Both the position numbers and the translations under genes were made by a program. This document shows, piece after piece, positions 12,154 to 24,096 of a stretch of DNA of 64,000 nucleotides. Source of the stretch: Adineta vaga (lineage: Eukaryota; Rotifera); contig CP075492.1 of the NCBI GenBank assembly GCA_021613535.1, forward strand, positions 6,634,001 to 6,698,000, read 5' to 3'. The notes beneath the pieces were generated by a model. That model did not search any database. It was given only the letters and a program-made list of their open reading frames with translations, and was not told where the DNA came from. Each line of letters begins with the position of its first letter. Position 1 is the first letter of the stretch.

Positions 12154-15100
12154 GGAGTATCATCATCAACTGGTAAGATGATGCAAACATCAACGCTTAT
12201 TATTTCTACACCTCCACAATATCATTACTATCTTTATCCACCACAACCGCAATCATCATCAACAAAAAAGAATCCAACGAACAATCGTACTATATCCAAT
12301 GTTAGTATGAATAGTATCAGTACCAATTCATCGTCTTCATCTTCATATGATTCTCAAATGCATGATCTTGATGATGAACCATTCTCTTATTCTGCTTATC
12401 AAAATAAGATTTATCAATCAGGATCCTATTCAACAACAAAACCAGTAATCCTATCAGATTCTGTGCAAGCTTTTTGGCCACCACAATCATCCGTTCACTT
12501 AAACAATGACCCTGAACAAATAAAACCAGCATCAACTAGAGAACAAGTAAGTTCATTAATATACTTGACCGTTTGTTCTTCATCTTAGTTTCTAACGAGA
12601 ATATATATCATTGACATAAACACCTGTTCAATTCGTTTCTTTTTAGAATAAACATTCCAATTTAATCAAACATAAACAATCAGAATTGAGGACAATACAA
12701 AATAATGTTCTAAGGTATGAATCATTTTTATTCCAATGATTAGAAACCATATGTCTCGTTTTTCTTTCCTTCTCTTTTGGTATATACATGCTATATAAAA
12801 ATGAATTATTCTGATTTTGTAGTTCGATGTATAGTGATGATTCATCGTCAATAAGCAATGGTAATCAAACTGATATTCTATCACCATCTTCGACATCATT
12901 AATATTAAATAATAAAGAAGAAGTTCGATCTTATACTGAACAAAATTTATTTCACAATCCAAGTTTACGAATAGGTATGAAATTGTTAATGATTATTTTC
13001 GAATAGACAGGTAAAGAAGAAGAAAAAACGTCTTGTTGAATATAATTGATTATGAATGGTCTAGGATATTTATAACATCGCAGTTGGCATTAGAAATGAG
13101 TAATATTAAGAATATTTCATGTGAATTGTCTATGAATGAATAATTTGTCTTTAATAGTTGAGATCTAAACTTTTCTGACATTTATATTCCTATTTATTTT
13201 GGTTCACCTTTTTCTACTCATCTCTTCTGTTCATTCTCGTTACTAAGTTATTTCTAATAAATCTTCCTAAACATTGACAATTACGAGCAAAGTAGTCAAT
13301 ATTTGATGATGAAACTGAAAAAAACTTCCAATTCATATTACATTAAAGTACATATTATAATATTTGCAACATGATCTTTATTTTTCCTTGCCATACAATC
13401 GATAGAATGATTAAAAAACAAAATATGACTCATTTCAACCTACCTACCTCTTTTCTTCTTCTTCTTCTTCTTCCACTCGTTTTCGAAAGTACTTAACCAT
13501 TTTCTTCTTTTTTTCAAGTCACACGACATTTCTTCATTTAGCATTATAAAATTTCAAATACGTGACTTTCCTTTTACTTTTACTCGAACTAAATCCAAAT
13601 CGTTTTCTTTTTCTTATTTTAAAGAGGTAATAGCTGTAAAAAGCGAAGAAAAAGGAGAAAAGAAACAAACGAGAGAAACATGTTTATCTCTTCGATTCAA
13701 CTACTTTAGTAAATACAACTTGTTCTTTTACCAATAAAGTCGTCTCGTCTTTCCTCTTTTTTTTACTGCATCTCTTAAGAGAAGAGGAAAAAATAAGTTC
13801 GTAAATTATTTGAATTTTCCTTTATTTAGCAAACGATACGTCATTTGAAGACACCCAAGCATCCTACTGTGAACGTTTACGTGAAAAATCTCGTTCAATA
13901 ACAAACAATCGATCGTTGACAATGAATGTGAATAATTCTTCTTTGTCTCGATCAAGGTCAAAAGATACTTTAAATAACCAAAGTGAAGATTGCAATTCTC
14001 TTAATCAAAATATTCTTCGACCGAAATCCGCTGGTCAAACACGTATACAAGCCTTACTTTCACCAGTTACACAAGAGATTGCCAATGATTTTCAATCAAA
14101 ACGACAATTTTTTGAAAATCGAATCTATTCAGATAATTTAACAAGTTCGAAAGTTTTTACTTTACCACCCACAACGAATCATCAACGACCTGTAACAAAG
14201 TAAGAAATTCAGATGATGATAGAATAGAAAGTTTCATTTGCACATGGCATCGTCTAGTTTTTTTCTTCTGTTCGATAAGAGAATTCGAATTCACATTAAT
14301 GATATAGAAAGAAATCGATTAGTTAAATGTATAGAATTTTGTTAATCAAAATGGAAAAATATCACTGAACAATGTTCAGATTTCATGTTTCATCGATATG
14401 TTCGTATAATTTCTCGAGAAACATTTGTTTTTCCCAGGAATACACTTTCGTTGTTGTAGTTGAAATAGCTGTTGTCGATGTAATATTCGTTGTATTTGTT
14501 GTATTAAATGGTGTTGTTGAGAATGGCGTCGTAGTTCTAAACGTTGTTGAAGTAGGAATAGGATAAGGTTTCATAAAAACAAATATTAGATAAATAATAG
14601 CTTGTAAGAATAGAATAAAAATTGTTAAATTAACAAACCAAAGTTTTTCGGCAAGAAGAATTCGTCGTTGAAAAAATGAATAGATACAAAAAACGAAAAA
14701 TATCGAGACAATTAAACTAATTAAAATAATAAAAAACTTTTTTTCTTCACCAGCTTGTACACATGCACATATAGCTGATGTTAAACATACTAAACCTGAT
14801 ACTATAAAAAATAAACGTGTATAACGTACATATTCCGGACTAATATCATGATAAAGCGGAGCACTTGCAGCACTTTTACTCGCCATGAATGAAAAGAATG
14901 AATTCTATGACACAAGAAAAAAGAAACATATCTTATCTTTTGTTTATCATTCATTTCTCATCGTTAAAATGTTTTAAAAGAATGATTTATCATTTTTCTA
15001 GGCAACCATCATCGTCTTCTGAGTCAATGATAAGAACAACAAAATATTTTGATTCACCATCAAATCAAGCTTCACTTCCACCAGCCGTCTATCGCAAACC

Positions 15101-16371
15101 AGTTCGAATTGTTAAAGCTGTCCAACGTTCAATTACAACACCACCAATCGACGAAAGTAAAACTTCTTCTTCTTCTTCTCCTCCAACAAAAATGAATTCA
15201 ACAAATGATTTATCGATTTCATCAATACCTTGTTCAACTAATGATCATCATCTTAGTTCGGAATATGTGAGAAATTTATTTCCAGTACCTGATCATCAAA
15301 AACGAAATCGTTCAAGACAAAATTCATCAACAAATACGAATAATGAGCATGTTCCCCAAACGGTAGGAAGAAAAAAAAGTACGAAAAAAAAAGAAATCTG
15401 TTTTTCCTTTCATAGGAAGATTTGTTGTTAAATCTAACAAAACGTTTGAAATCGTACAAAGAAAATCAACAAGTTATTAACGATGAAATTGAAATTAATA
15501 CTAAACTTGGTACAAAAGTACGTCAATAGAAGAGAAATAAAGTATTTCGAATCGAATGTATTCGTTTTTTGTTTTGTTTAGTTAATTCATATTATTGAAT
15601 CGGAAGGTGAAGTAAATGAAATTGGAAAATTCAAATTACATATCAATGAAATCGATACAATAACATCAGTTCTTCTCAAGCTTAGTACTCGTTTAGCTAA
15701 AGTCGAGAATGATTTATCGATGATTACCGATGCTGAAGATCAAATGAAGGTAAAGCATTTTGATTTATAGAAAATCTTAGAATTTTAACAGACAAATATT
15801 GCCGAAGGGAATAAAGCTATCAGACTACTTGCTTGAATTGTTTTATCCATTAATCAGCAAAGTAAGCTCTATCATTTGCTATGTCTAGCATACGATGATT
15901 ACTGTCGATGTGAGATGCATAGAATGAACATGTTGATTACGACATCAGAGTTATTTTCAGAGGAAATGAACTTTTCTATTTTAGGCAATTTTACTTGATC
16001 GTCGCGAAAAAATTCAACAAAAACATGACGAAGCCAAATCATTGAAAGATGGAATTGATCGACGTAGTCGGGTAGTAACAAATATTCTTCAGAAGTATCT
16101 GTCTACTGAACAATGTGATGATTATGATCATTTTATTCGAATGAAATCCACTTTATTAATCGATGCAAAGGATATTGAAGAAAATATTGCTTTGATTGAA
16201 AAACAAATTCAACTTCTTCAATCATCATCTAATGTAAATAATCAATCTTATTCATCAACATCGATTATGGAAAATTTACAACGATCAAATTCTATTACAA
16301 GTCCAACACCAACTCATCATATCGATAATCTTCAAACAAATTATTCTAATACTATATCAACAACGGCCTAG
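9483..16371 (+). CDS. Shroom family protein with C-terminal ASD2 domain
   Basis: Twelve exons close in frame (4308 nt, 1435 aa): 9483-9911, 10036-10718, 10771-11315, 11397-11804, 11912-12546, 12647-12714, 12823-12974, 13830-14199, 15002-15362, 15416-15517, 15582-15749, 15985-16371. The ATG at 9483 is chosen because a TGA lies in frame at 9462. The middle is low-complexity Ser/Thr/Asn-rich. Residues from about 1218 onward match the Apx/Shroom Domain 2: a helix with LVKRL-like spacing (LLLNLTKRLKSY), then KLSTRLAKVEND, DRREKIQQKHDEAKSLKD, DRRSRVVTNIL and YDHFIRMKSTLLID. ASD2 binds Rho kinase and drives apical actomyosin contraction in epithelia. I see no N-terminal PDZ; fly Shroom forms also lack it. 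The last three introns interrupt the ASD2 region. Identity of ASD2 is strong; the low-complexity exons rest on frame and splice sites only. Confidence 0.88.
14383..14886 (-). CDS. Small multi-pass membrane protein nested antisense in a Shroom intron
   Basis: A 167-codon single-exon frame starts at the ATG at 14886 and lies wholly inside the Shroom intron 14200-15001. Three clear hydrophobic segments occur at residues about 24-46, 51-74 and 82-107. They are followed by a Thr/Ser/Pro-rich stretch with TTTPFSTTPFNTT-like repeats, a likely O-glycosylated extracellular part, and a short charged tail. I do not recognise the family. The layout resembles a tetraspan-like protein missing one segment, but no signature loop is visible. 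The absence of introns and the location raise the possibility of a retrocopy; no poly-A tract is seen. Codon use and open frame support a real gene. Confidence 0.7.
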   Translation of the reverse strand: MASKSAASAPLYHDISPEYVRYTRLFFIVSGLVCLTSAICACVQAGEEKKFFIILISLIVSIFFVFCIYSFFQRRILLAEKLWFVNLTIFILFLQAIIYLIFVFMKPYPIPTSTTFRTTTPFSTTPFNTTNTTNITSTTAISTTTTKVYSWEKQMFLEKLYEHIDET

Positions 16372-19300
16372 TCAGTCGTTCTTGGAAATTCTCTTTCTTA
16401 TTCAGTACATATTTATATTTTTGTTCTCTCTTTCAAAGACTTTTCGAAACAACAAATTACGTTGTTTCCATTTCATATGAACTAGCATTATATTGTTCGT
16501 TCGTTCGTTCGTTTTTCTTCTCGATGTTGACCGGTTTTCTCTATGGATTGATCTGGCATGTTATAAAAATTGATTGTATAAGAGGCACAAAGAAAAGGAG
16601 TTTCTAATCGATAATTCGATATTTTTATTTCATGAATTCAAAGATATAGGTCATGATAGTATCAATTGAAACACCTTGAAGACTCATCTAGTTGACGATT
16701 ATGGTTATGAGTATTCATATCTATCATAAACAAAACAAATAATGGTATATTTTTTAAATTCTTTTTCTTCACTTGTTATCAAGGAAAAAAAACGATAAAG
16801 GAAACTAAGAGCCCCTAATGAAAGTCATAATGATAGTTTTATGGTTATGAGTATTCATTTCTTTTCAAAACATCAATTTAAAACAAGCAAATATGGTTAT
16901 TTTTAGAAGAGATTGTTCCACTAGGAAATGATCCGAATAAAGATAGTCATGAATAAGTTACATTTCAACATTCAATCAATAAATCACCAGACAACGAACA
17001 TCGAATACGCCTTTCAACATGTCAAATCATTATTCTCAAATAATCATTTCGAAATACTTATTTTAACATTTCTTTTCTTTTTTTTTTTCTCATCGAGATT
17101 ATTCATTAAAAAGCTATCAAATATATGTCTCGAATATCGCGAACAAAAGAAAAGTTCACAAAAACATTCGAAGGTGTTAACATTCAAGTTGATATTGAAT
17201 CTTATTTGTCGAAATTAATCGACATATATCAGTCTCTAATTGTTTCGAAGATAACACCTAATCCTCTTAACAGTTCAATTATTCAACATTGTATCTGCTC
17301 TGATATGATCATGATGAAGAGAAAGAAAAGGAAAAAAGGGCAAGATTCTAATCGTACTGACATTTGTTTTAGCAGATGTGAAGTATTCAGGCTATATCAC
17401 TCAAACAAAACGTCATCTGTATTGAATGAAGATGATTTTTTTCTTCTTTTTAACTCGAGTCAACAATTCATGTTTTCTGCGCCATGCTTTGAACTTTTTC
17501 TATTCGTTGAGTAAGATCAAAAAGTGACAACCAATCATATGGATATACATGGAAGAAATTTACACATCCTGAATAGTAGTCAAAAAACACACTGAAAGTC
17601 ATATCCGAAATAGAATTATATGCTCTTGATTTTTCCACACTCTCTAGACAGAAAAAAAGTATCTAGAGACAATATTCCGACAAAAAGGACAATATTCCGA
17701 CAAAGGACCACTCCCTTCTTGAGTGCCAATGTGTGTGTGTGTGTGTTTGATGATGGTGTCAAATATGCAAATATGAATTAATTCGCTTCTCTTTCATGCT
17801 CATGATTGTGATTGTATAGGATACTCATTTCTTTGCATATCCGTATAATTTAAGTAAGCGCCATTTGGTATTTGATAAGATCTATTCACAGAAAGAAGGA
17901 AAAAAAATTCTCGTCTGTCTCAAGAGGATCTCATACATATATTTTTGTATGGTGTTAAATTTATTGTATCTCTCTATTGGTAATTTGAAGGTGATTGATG
18001 GTGTATTAAATACACAAGAGAATTATTCATCGAGAACTATTTGTTGTTTAGTTGACAACACTGGCGTCATGTAGAGATATGAAATGATTGGATCTATTGA
18101 CATATACAATGGATTAAGAACAACTGATGAAAATGAAAACGAAAGAATATAGACAAATATCACCTAGTTGTCAAACTGATCATAGCAATAATAGTCGGCT
18201 TATTCATATCGTTCTGAAATTGAATAGGTGATAGGTTTGATATAGAAAAAACAGAATCTTTATCCTCTTTACTTGTCAAATAGATGAGAAATATGACTTG
18301 TATATATTTGATTTTGTTGTTCTTCGATCGTCACGAAACAAAAAATTAATTAAAAAGCACCACCTCATTTTTCAAGTGTTTATATATATTATTAATATCG
18401 TGTCTTCAAGTATATTTACAAAGAATTTTCTTCCCATTCTGTCAATCAATAATTAATCTGTAGAGTTATGACAGGTGGTGAATTTGTTGCATACAAATCT
18501 ATCTTGATGTTATGTTCTTTTTTTTTCAAAAAGAATCATTAGTAAACAGACATGATGAATTTGATAAGAACAACGTATTGATAATTAAATAGAAGGCAAG
18601 CACGCACTTGGTTAGTAAGAAAGAAATAAGATCTTATTGAGAAATTGAATCTATGTCATTAGATCAAATAACTATCCAACCAATGTTTGGAAATTAATTC
18701 ATCAATTCAAATGGATTCTTTTGTATTAGAATAATCAACTAGGAGAATGAGACTGAGAGAAAGAAGGAGAAAAGGTCAATTTGTTCTTTTGTTATAAATA
18801 TATATGGTTAATATCAGCTGCAGTTGTTCTCGCCTTCTGTCAATTTGTATGACAAGAGTGTTAATGAGTTTCTTTTACATTCTGTCTCAAATGAAAAATA
18901 TTACAAATAGAATACTTTCTTCTTCTTTTTTGTTTTTTTTTAATGAGAGATACTTTCCAAGACATGTGTGATCGATAGCCCGAAGCTTCTGTTCATCCAA
19001 TGTAACATACATTTATATATACAATCGTCAACTAGAGAGAAAAGAGATCTTTTGTGCCGATTTCAAATCATTATCGTGAATAACATGTACCACCCTAAAG
19101 CATTGAACGACATATGTGAAAAGAAAAAGACGAGATTTTTTTTCGTTCTTTTCTCTCGGGTTTTTTTTCAACATCATCATCATCAACAGATGAAGTTGTC
19201 AAATTGTAACCAATCATTGAACTCGACAAGCAGCTGTTTTTTTGCTTCTTACATAGAAAAAGAAAGGAAAGAAGAACAAACGTACGACCCGGTCGAGAAA

Positions 19301-19638
19301 TATATGGTTTGTACTGCTTTCACTTTGTCGACAATCAGCTGTGTTAAACAAGAACATAGACGACGGAAAAAAAGAAATATATATAACCATCGACGAAGAA
19401 AAAGAAAGAGAGAGAATGAGAGAATAGAAAAAGAGAGAAAAAAGAGGAGAGAAGGAGAGAAAAAGAGTAACGGCTTCCTTGCAATACATTTTTAGTTCAG
19501 AGCGAGTGTGCGACGACAACGACACTATACCATCATACAACTCAACTCTCCTTTCGGTGACATACATATAGATAAAGGTAACATCTGAAAAACTACTTTT
19601 CCTTATTCACTCTAATCCTATTCTCCCATAGAAAAACG
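16372..19638. other. 3.3-kb stretch without a recognisable gene
   Basis: It contains a (TTCG)n run at about 16496-16512, an 18-bp direct repeat (16701-16718 and 16841-16858), a duplicated 18-20-bp unit at 17668-17705, a (TG)n run near 17729-17747, a polypurine tract at 19395-19468, and a candidate 5'UTR intron of the first DDIT4-like gene (about 19578-19631). The short open frames here are low-complexity and show no family signature. Confidence 0.5.
19395..19468 (+). repeat. Near-pure polypurine (GA-rich) tract
   Basis: About 75 bases consist almost only of A and G, with one or two interruptions, roughly 170 bases upstream of the first DDIT4-like gene. Such tracts can adopt unusual structures and often lie near promoters. 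No function is shown. Confidence 0.6.
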
Positions 19639-19678
19639 ATGTCATCGCCAACGTCGACAACTCATCAATTTACACGCA

Positions 19679-20416
19679 ATGCATCTTGTCCAACTCAAGG
19701 TACATTATCAAAATTCAACAAGTTTAACTAGTAGAAAATATAGTTCGTCAACAAACACATTACATAATTATTCAAATCCAACGAATCCATCTTCAACAAC
19801 AACAGCAACGTCAACGTCAAAAAAAGAGAATAATTCAAATATTCTTCAAAGAATTAAAACTGGTGTGGTGAATTTTTTTAAACAAATTTCAAATGATAAT
19901 GTTTTAAAACCAGTTGATATTCAACAATCAACATTTCTCTACGATCCTGAACTCGATCTTCGTGAAGAACATATCTCATTGATATCCAAACGATTATTAA
20001 CGACATTGCGTGAAAATAAAATCAAACATTTATCATGTGATAATCTCTTTCTTCCATGTAATCATCTACGAAATATTGCTAAACAATGTTTAATTATGGC
20101 TGCAGAAGAACCATTTGGTATTATGGGTGCACAGATTCGAATCAAACTAACATCCTTATCAACGAATCTCATGTCGACAACAACAAAATATCTTCCATTG
20201 ATTCGAATCAATCCAAAACAAAAGACCATCTTTGAAATCGAGATTGATCTTCATGAAGATACGAAAGTGTTTACATTGAGAAGATTTCTACCTGAAATGA
20301 AATTATTCAAACAATTGAAAGAGAAAAGTCCGTTGTATGTAAGTCCCCGGTGTTTACTTGTGAAAAATGTGTTTTATAAAACAGCTGAACCAAAACGAGC
20401 AATTATTGATACATAA
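19679..20416 (+). CDS. DDIT4/REDD1-like protein, copy 1
   Basis: The frame gives 245 aa from the ATG at 19679. The C-terminal 150 residues match the DDIT4 (RTP801/REDD1; fly Scylla/Charybdis) domain: the block LFLPCNHLRNIAKQCL then AAEEPFGIMGAQI corresponds to the LLMP...SEPCGLRGA region of human DDIT4, and the end VSPRCLLVKNVFY matches LSTGFRVIKKKLY. The family restrains mTORC1 through TSC in hypoxia and stress. The residues before about 85 are Ser/Thr/Asn-rich. Start choice is open: an upstream ATG at 19639, in the same aaaaacgATG context as copy 2, fits a spliced model (19639-19699 joined to 19806-20416) that keeps frame. A ttctcccatag acceptor ends at 19631. The core is almost identical in DNA to copy 2 at 23.6 kb. 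Confidence 0.8.
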   Translation: MHLVQLKVHYQNSTSLTSRKYSSSTNTLHNYSNPTNPSSTTTATSTSKKENNSNILQRIKTGVVNFFKQISNDNVLKPVDIQQSTFLYDPELDLREEHISLISKRLLTTLRENKIKHLSCDNLFLPCNHLRNIAKQCLIMAAEEPFGIMGAQIRIKLTSLSTNLMSTTTKYLPLIRINPKQKTIFEIEIDLHEDTKVFTLRRFLPEMKLFKQLKEKSPLYVSPRCLLVKNVFYKTAEPKRAIIDT

Positions 20417-21421
20417 CAAAGCAAGTATTCAACGAAAGGACATATCTATTTGTTGGTTTTTCTATTTCAATGTAGGCAATATTTATTCGCGTAGTATCGT
20501 TTATATTTCTAGGCAAATCCTCGTTTTTTTCTTTTTTTTCTTCTTCTCTTCTTTTTCGTTGTCTGTTCGTTGTCATGTCAGATGACAAGAATCTGCTTGT
20601 GTGGCCTGTTTTTTCCTTCGAACCTTCTGAGAATGATCCATTACAAAAAGCCATTTTTTTTTGTTATTCAAAAGTAAAGAATCAAATATTAAATATTATT
20701 CGAGATAAAACTCTTTCGTCTTTTCTTTCTTCTTTATTTATATTATCTATTTTTTGTTGTTGTGATGACCTGCCATTTTGTCTTGTCTGTATTGTATCAT
20801 TTGCCATTCTCATATAAGCATTTCTTTTCCCTCTCGTTTGCTCTCTCACTCTCTTACCATCTTCTATCTATCTATTCATATGTTGTTTTGTAACGCTATA
20901 TTCCATGCATACATATGTTCTTTTTATATGTGAATCTATATCTATATAAATACGGTTTTACCGGTCTTCCGATAGGAGCAATAAAAACAAAAAAGAAAAT
21001 AACAGACAACGAACTGATTAATCTTATACGGACTACGAATGTTGACACATCACGATATGAGAACTTTCTTTTCTTTCCTTTTCTTTCCTTGAATGTCGAT
21101 CAGATGTAGAAAAAAAGTGCACAATCTCAAACAGCTGATTCGATACGTCCACGCTACACAGACAACTAATTCAATAACATACAAACACATGTGAAACGGA
21201 TCGTTGATGAGAAAAAAAGCATTATGCACACACAGTGACGATATAGAATTTAACTCATGAAAGAACGACTACAGGCATCTCGCTCTCTCTCTCTTTCTTT
21301 CTGGTCGTCGATTTCTTTTTTACTTAATAATCATCATTTTCTGATTATTACTTGACCTTAGTATTTATTCTACATGATGTTTCTTTTTCGCTTCAATCGT
21401 AAATGTAAGTAATACACACAT

Positions 21422-21466
<45 letters not shown>

Positions 21467-23577
21467 CGTGTATATTGATTTAAATCACTTTTACCATGCA
21501 TTTATGCTGTATAAAATGATAGATTGAAGGTCATCATGATAGCAGTGTGAATGAGAAGATAAATCCGAAAACGAGTGATAATAACACTAAAAGTCAAGAG
21601 AGATTTGTGAAACGATGACAAAATCACAATCAGTTGGCTCTCGAGAAACAACAACGTCCTGCTGATGAGAATCGATATGTACAGGACCTTAATATTCGAT
21701 GATTGAAATAATGTCATGCTGAGTTGTCATAGAAAAAGTAAAAACGAAAACGCTCATTTCGATATCATAATGTGAAAAATGTAATCGATTTCTTTTTTTT
21801 TTTTGTATGAAACAATATTGATATTTGCTCGATATGATGTTGGTGGTATTGTTCTTGTTGTGCGGTGTTTATAAATGGATTAGGATATAATAGTTTGTTG
21901 AAAGTCTTTGCTTTTCGACTGAAAAGCATGAAAAAGTATTGATGATAATCGAAGGACCAGTTTCTATTGAGAGTGAGGCCTTGAAAAACAGTGATGGTAA
22001 CATTAGTTTCTTTTTCGAATTTCTGTTTCAATGATGATTACATATTCAAAACAACAGGCTTTGTCGCTTTTAGATAAGCGTACGAGAACAATGTTTTTTT
22101 AGAATAAAACTATAAGAGGTGAAAAGAACGATGCGTGCATTTTCCAAGAGTTATAACCGTAACAGACGTCCATTACTTCGAGCGAAAAATCGTACTCTCT
22201 ATCCACTATAACATTCTTTCACATATGTTCCTTTGAACTTTTCGGATCGCCATATCTTCTACACTTTTATTTGAAGAGCAAAGCTTATACAATCTTCGTC
22301 GTGAATGGTAAGACACTTTAAATCTTTTAACACAGTTTTCACCCTCAAAATAAAGTCCTTAATCGACTTTTTGATTTCTCGCAGATTCATCAGAGATTAA
22401 ATCATGACGAAAACTAATGTGTGAATGAAGGATATCTTCAAACAACTTTCAAAAGCAACGATAATAGTTAACAAGCAAAGTAAACAATTGTCAATTTCTT
22501 TCCAAGTGTATATCTTTACAAAGGAGTAAGAGAGAGAGAGAGAGAAAGGCAAAGAAAAGCCAGAGCATTCTTTTCACCTTGATTTCTTCTTCTTCTTTTT
22601 TCGCAGCCTGTTGATTCTGTTACCACAATACTTAAATGAAAAGAACAAGAAAGCACATTTCAGCGTCAATAGCAAGTAACTCAGTCATCGTTTCTTTCTC
22701 TCATTCAGTGTAAGTCTGGCGGTAGCTTTGTTATTTGTTTCCATCGATGTTCACATTTGCCTTGCCTGTATTTCTTTTGTAGATTTTATCGATATTAAAT
22801 CATGGCATTATTGACTTTCGATATCGATGTGTTTCGTAAATATTGATCATGTATAGAAGCGATCTGGAGTGCATATTTGTAGCGAGAAAGATTTTGTTTT
22901 TCAATAGCAACTCTACACCACCCTTGTCGGATATATATATACATATGCATACATCTCGGTTGTTTGTCTGATCGATCGATCGATCAAGTTGACGAGAAGA
23001 AGAAGAAGAAGAAGAAGAAGAGATCAAGGCAGATTTGTTTGATAACCTTGTCTGTTCAATATTCGAAGAAAAAAACACTGTCATTTCTCATGTTTGATAT
23101 AGTAGTACAGAGAGCTTAGAGCAATGAGCAGGTGTATCTTTTATGTTTGATGTAACCTTATCAGTATTCATAGGCGTCGAATAACACAATTTATTTTGTT
23201 ATCTTTTACGGTTTTTTTCTTCTTCATGTGCATACGAAAGAAAAAATAATAATTCAAAAAGAAGAAGAAATGAAAGAGTGTATGTATGGTTGGTTCTAGA
23301 TGTATTGACTAAGTTTGTATGAAGTCATTTATCGAACACAAAGGAAAAGGTGTGAGCCATACAGGAATGTTTCGATACCAGCCAAGGAGAAGAGAAAAGA
23401 ATAGTAAAGAGAGAAAAGAAAAAAGGAGGCAGAAGCAATAATAACATCGTGCAACACTGTTGTTTTAGCAATTTAATATTAATAAGGCTTCGGTTTGTGG
23501 ATAGTCTGCATTCTTTCAAACCCTAAAGATTTTTCATTTTCTTCTCTTTTATTTCAGATTGAATAAAATAAAAAACG
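20417..23577. other. 3.2-kb spacer between the two DDIT4-like genes
   Basis: I see no supported gene. Simple repeats include an AC/TA microsatellite at about 21413-21462, a GA run near 22526-22548, a short cgatcgatcgatcgatc run at about 22970-22986 and an (AGA)n run at about 22995-23021. A tttcag acceptor ends at about 23559, 18 bases before the ATG of copy 2. Confidence 0.5.
21413..21462. repeat. AC/TA dinucleotide microsatellite
   Basis: Runs of acac are followed by uninterrupted tatata. This is simple-sequence DNA without coding signal. Confidence 0.85.
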
Positions 23578-24096
23578 ATGATAAACAATCTTCATCATCA
23601 ATCAACTTTTCTCTACGATCCTGAACTCGATCTTCGTGAAGAACATATCTCATTGATATCCAAACGATTATTAACGACATTGCGTGAAAATAAAATCAAA
23701 CATTTATCATGTGATAATCTCTTTCTTCCATGTAATCATCTACGAAATATTGCTAAACAATGTTTAATTATGGCTGCAGAAGAACCATTTGGTATTATGG
23801 GTGCACAGATTCGAATCAAACTAACATCCTTATCAACGAATCTCATGTCGACAACAACAAAATATCTTCCATTGATTCGAATCAATCCAAAACAAAAGAC
23901 AATCTTTGAAATCGAGATTGATCTTCATGAAGATACGAAAGTGTTTACATTGAGAAGATTTCTACCTGAAATGAAATTATTCAAACAATTGAAAGAGAAA
24001 AGTCCGTTGTATGTAAGTCCCCGGTGTTTACTTGTGAAAAATGTGTTTTATAAAATAGCTGACCCGAAACAAGCGATAATTAATTCTATGACATAG
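23578..24096 (+). CDS. DDIT4/REDD1-like protein, copy 2 (short N-terminus)
   Basis: The frame gives 172 aa. After an eight-residue N-terminus it is identical in protein sequence to copy 1 over about 150 residues, up to NVFYK, then the last residues differ (IADPKQ against TAEPKR). DNA identity is confined to 23599-24055, with only two mismatches and no indels; sequence on either side is unrelated. It lacks the Ser/Thr-rich N-terminal region of copy 1, so it carries little more than the conserved DDIT4 domain. The ATG follows a tttcag acceptor by 18 bases. Intact frame and domain argue for a working gene rather than a pseudogene. Confidence 0.78.
   Translation: MINNLHHQSTFLYDPELDLREEHISLISKRLLTTLRENKIKHLSCDNLFLPCNHLRNIAKQCLIMAAEEPFGIMGAQIRIKLTSLSTNLMSTTTKYLPLIRINPKQKTIFEIEIDLHEDTKVFTLRRFLPEMKLFKQLKEKSPLYVSPRCLLVKNVFYKIADPKQAIINSMT

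Noticed and set aside
18968-19567. Open frames of 117-175 codons on both strands
   Set aside because: They are made of poly-Lys/Arg/Glu or poly-Phe/Ser runs derived from the polypurine tract, with no family signature.
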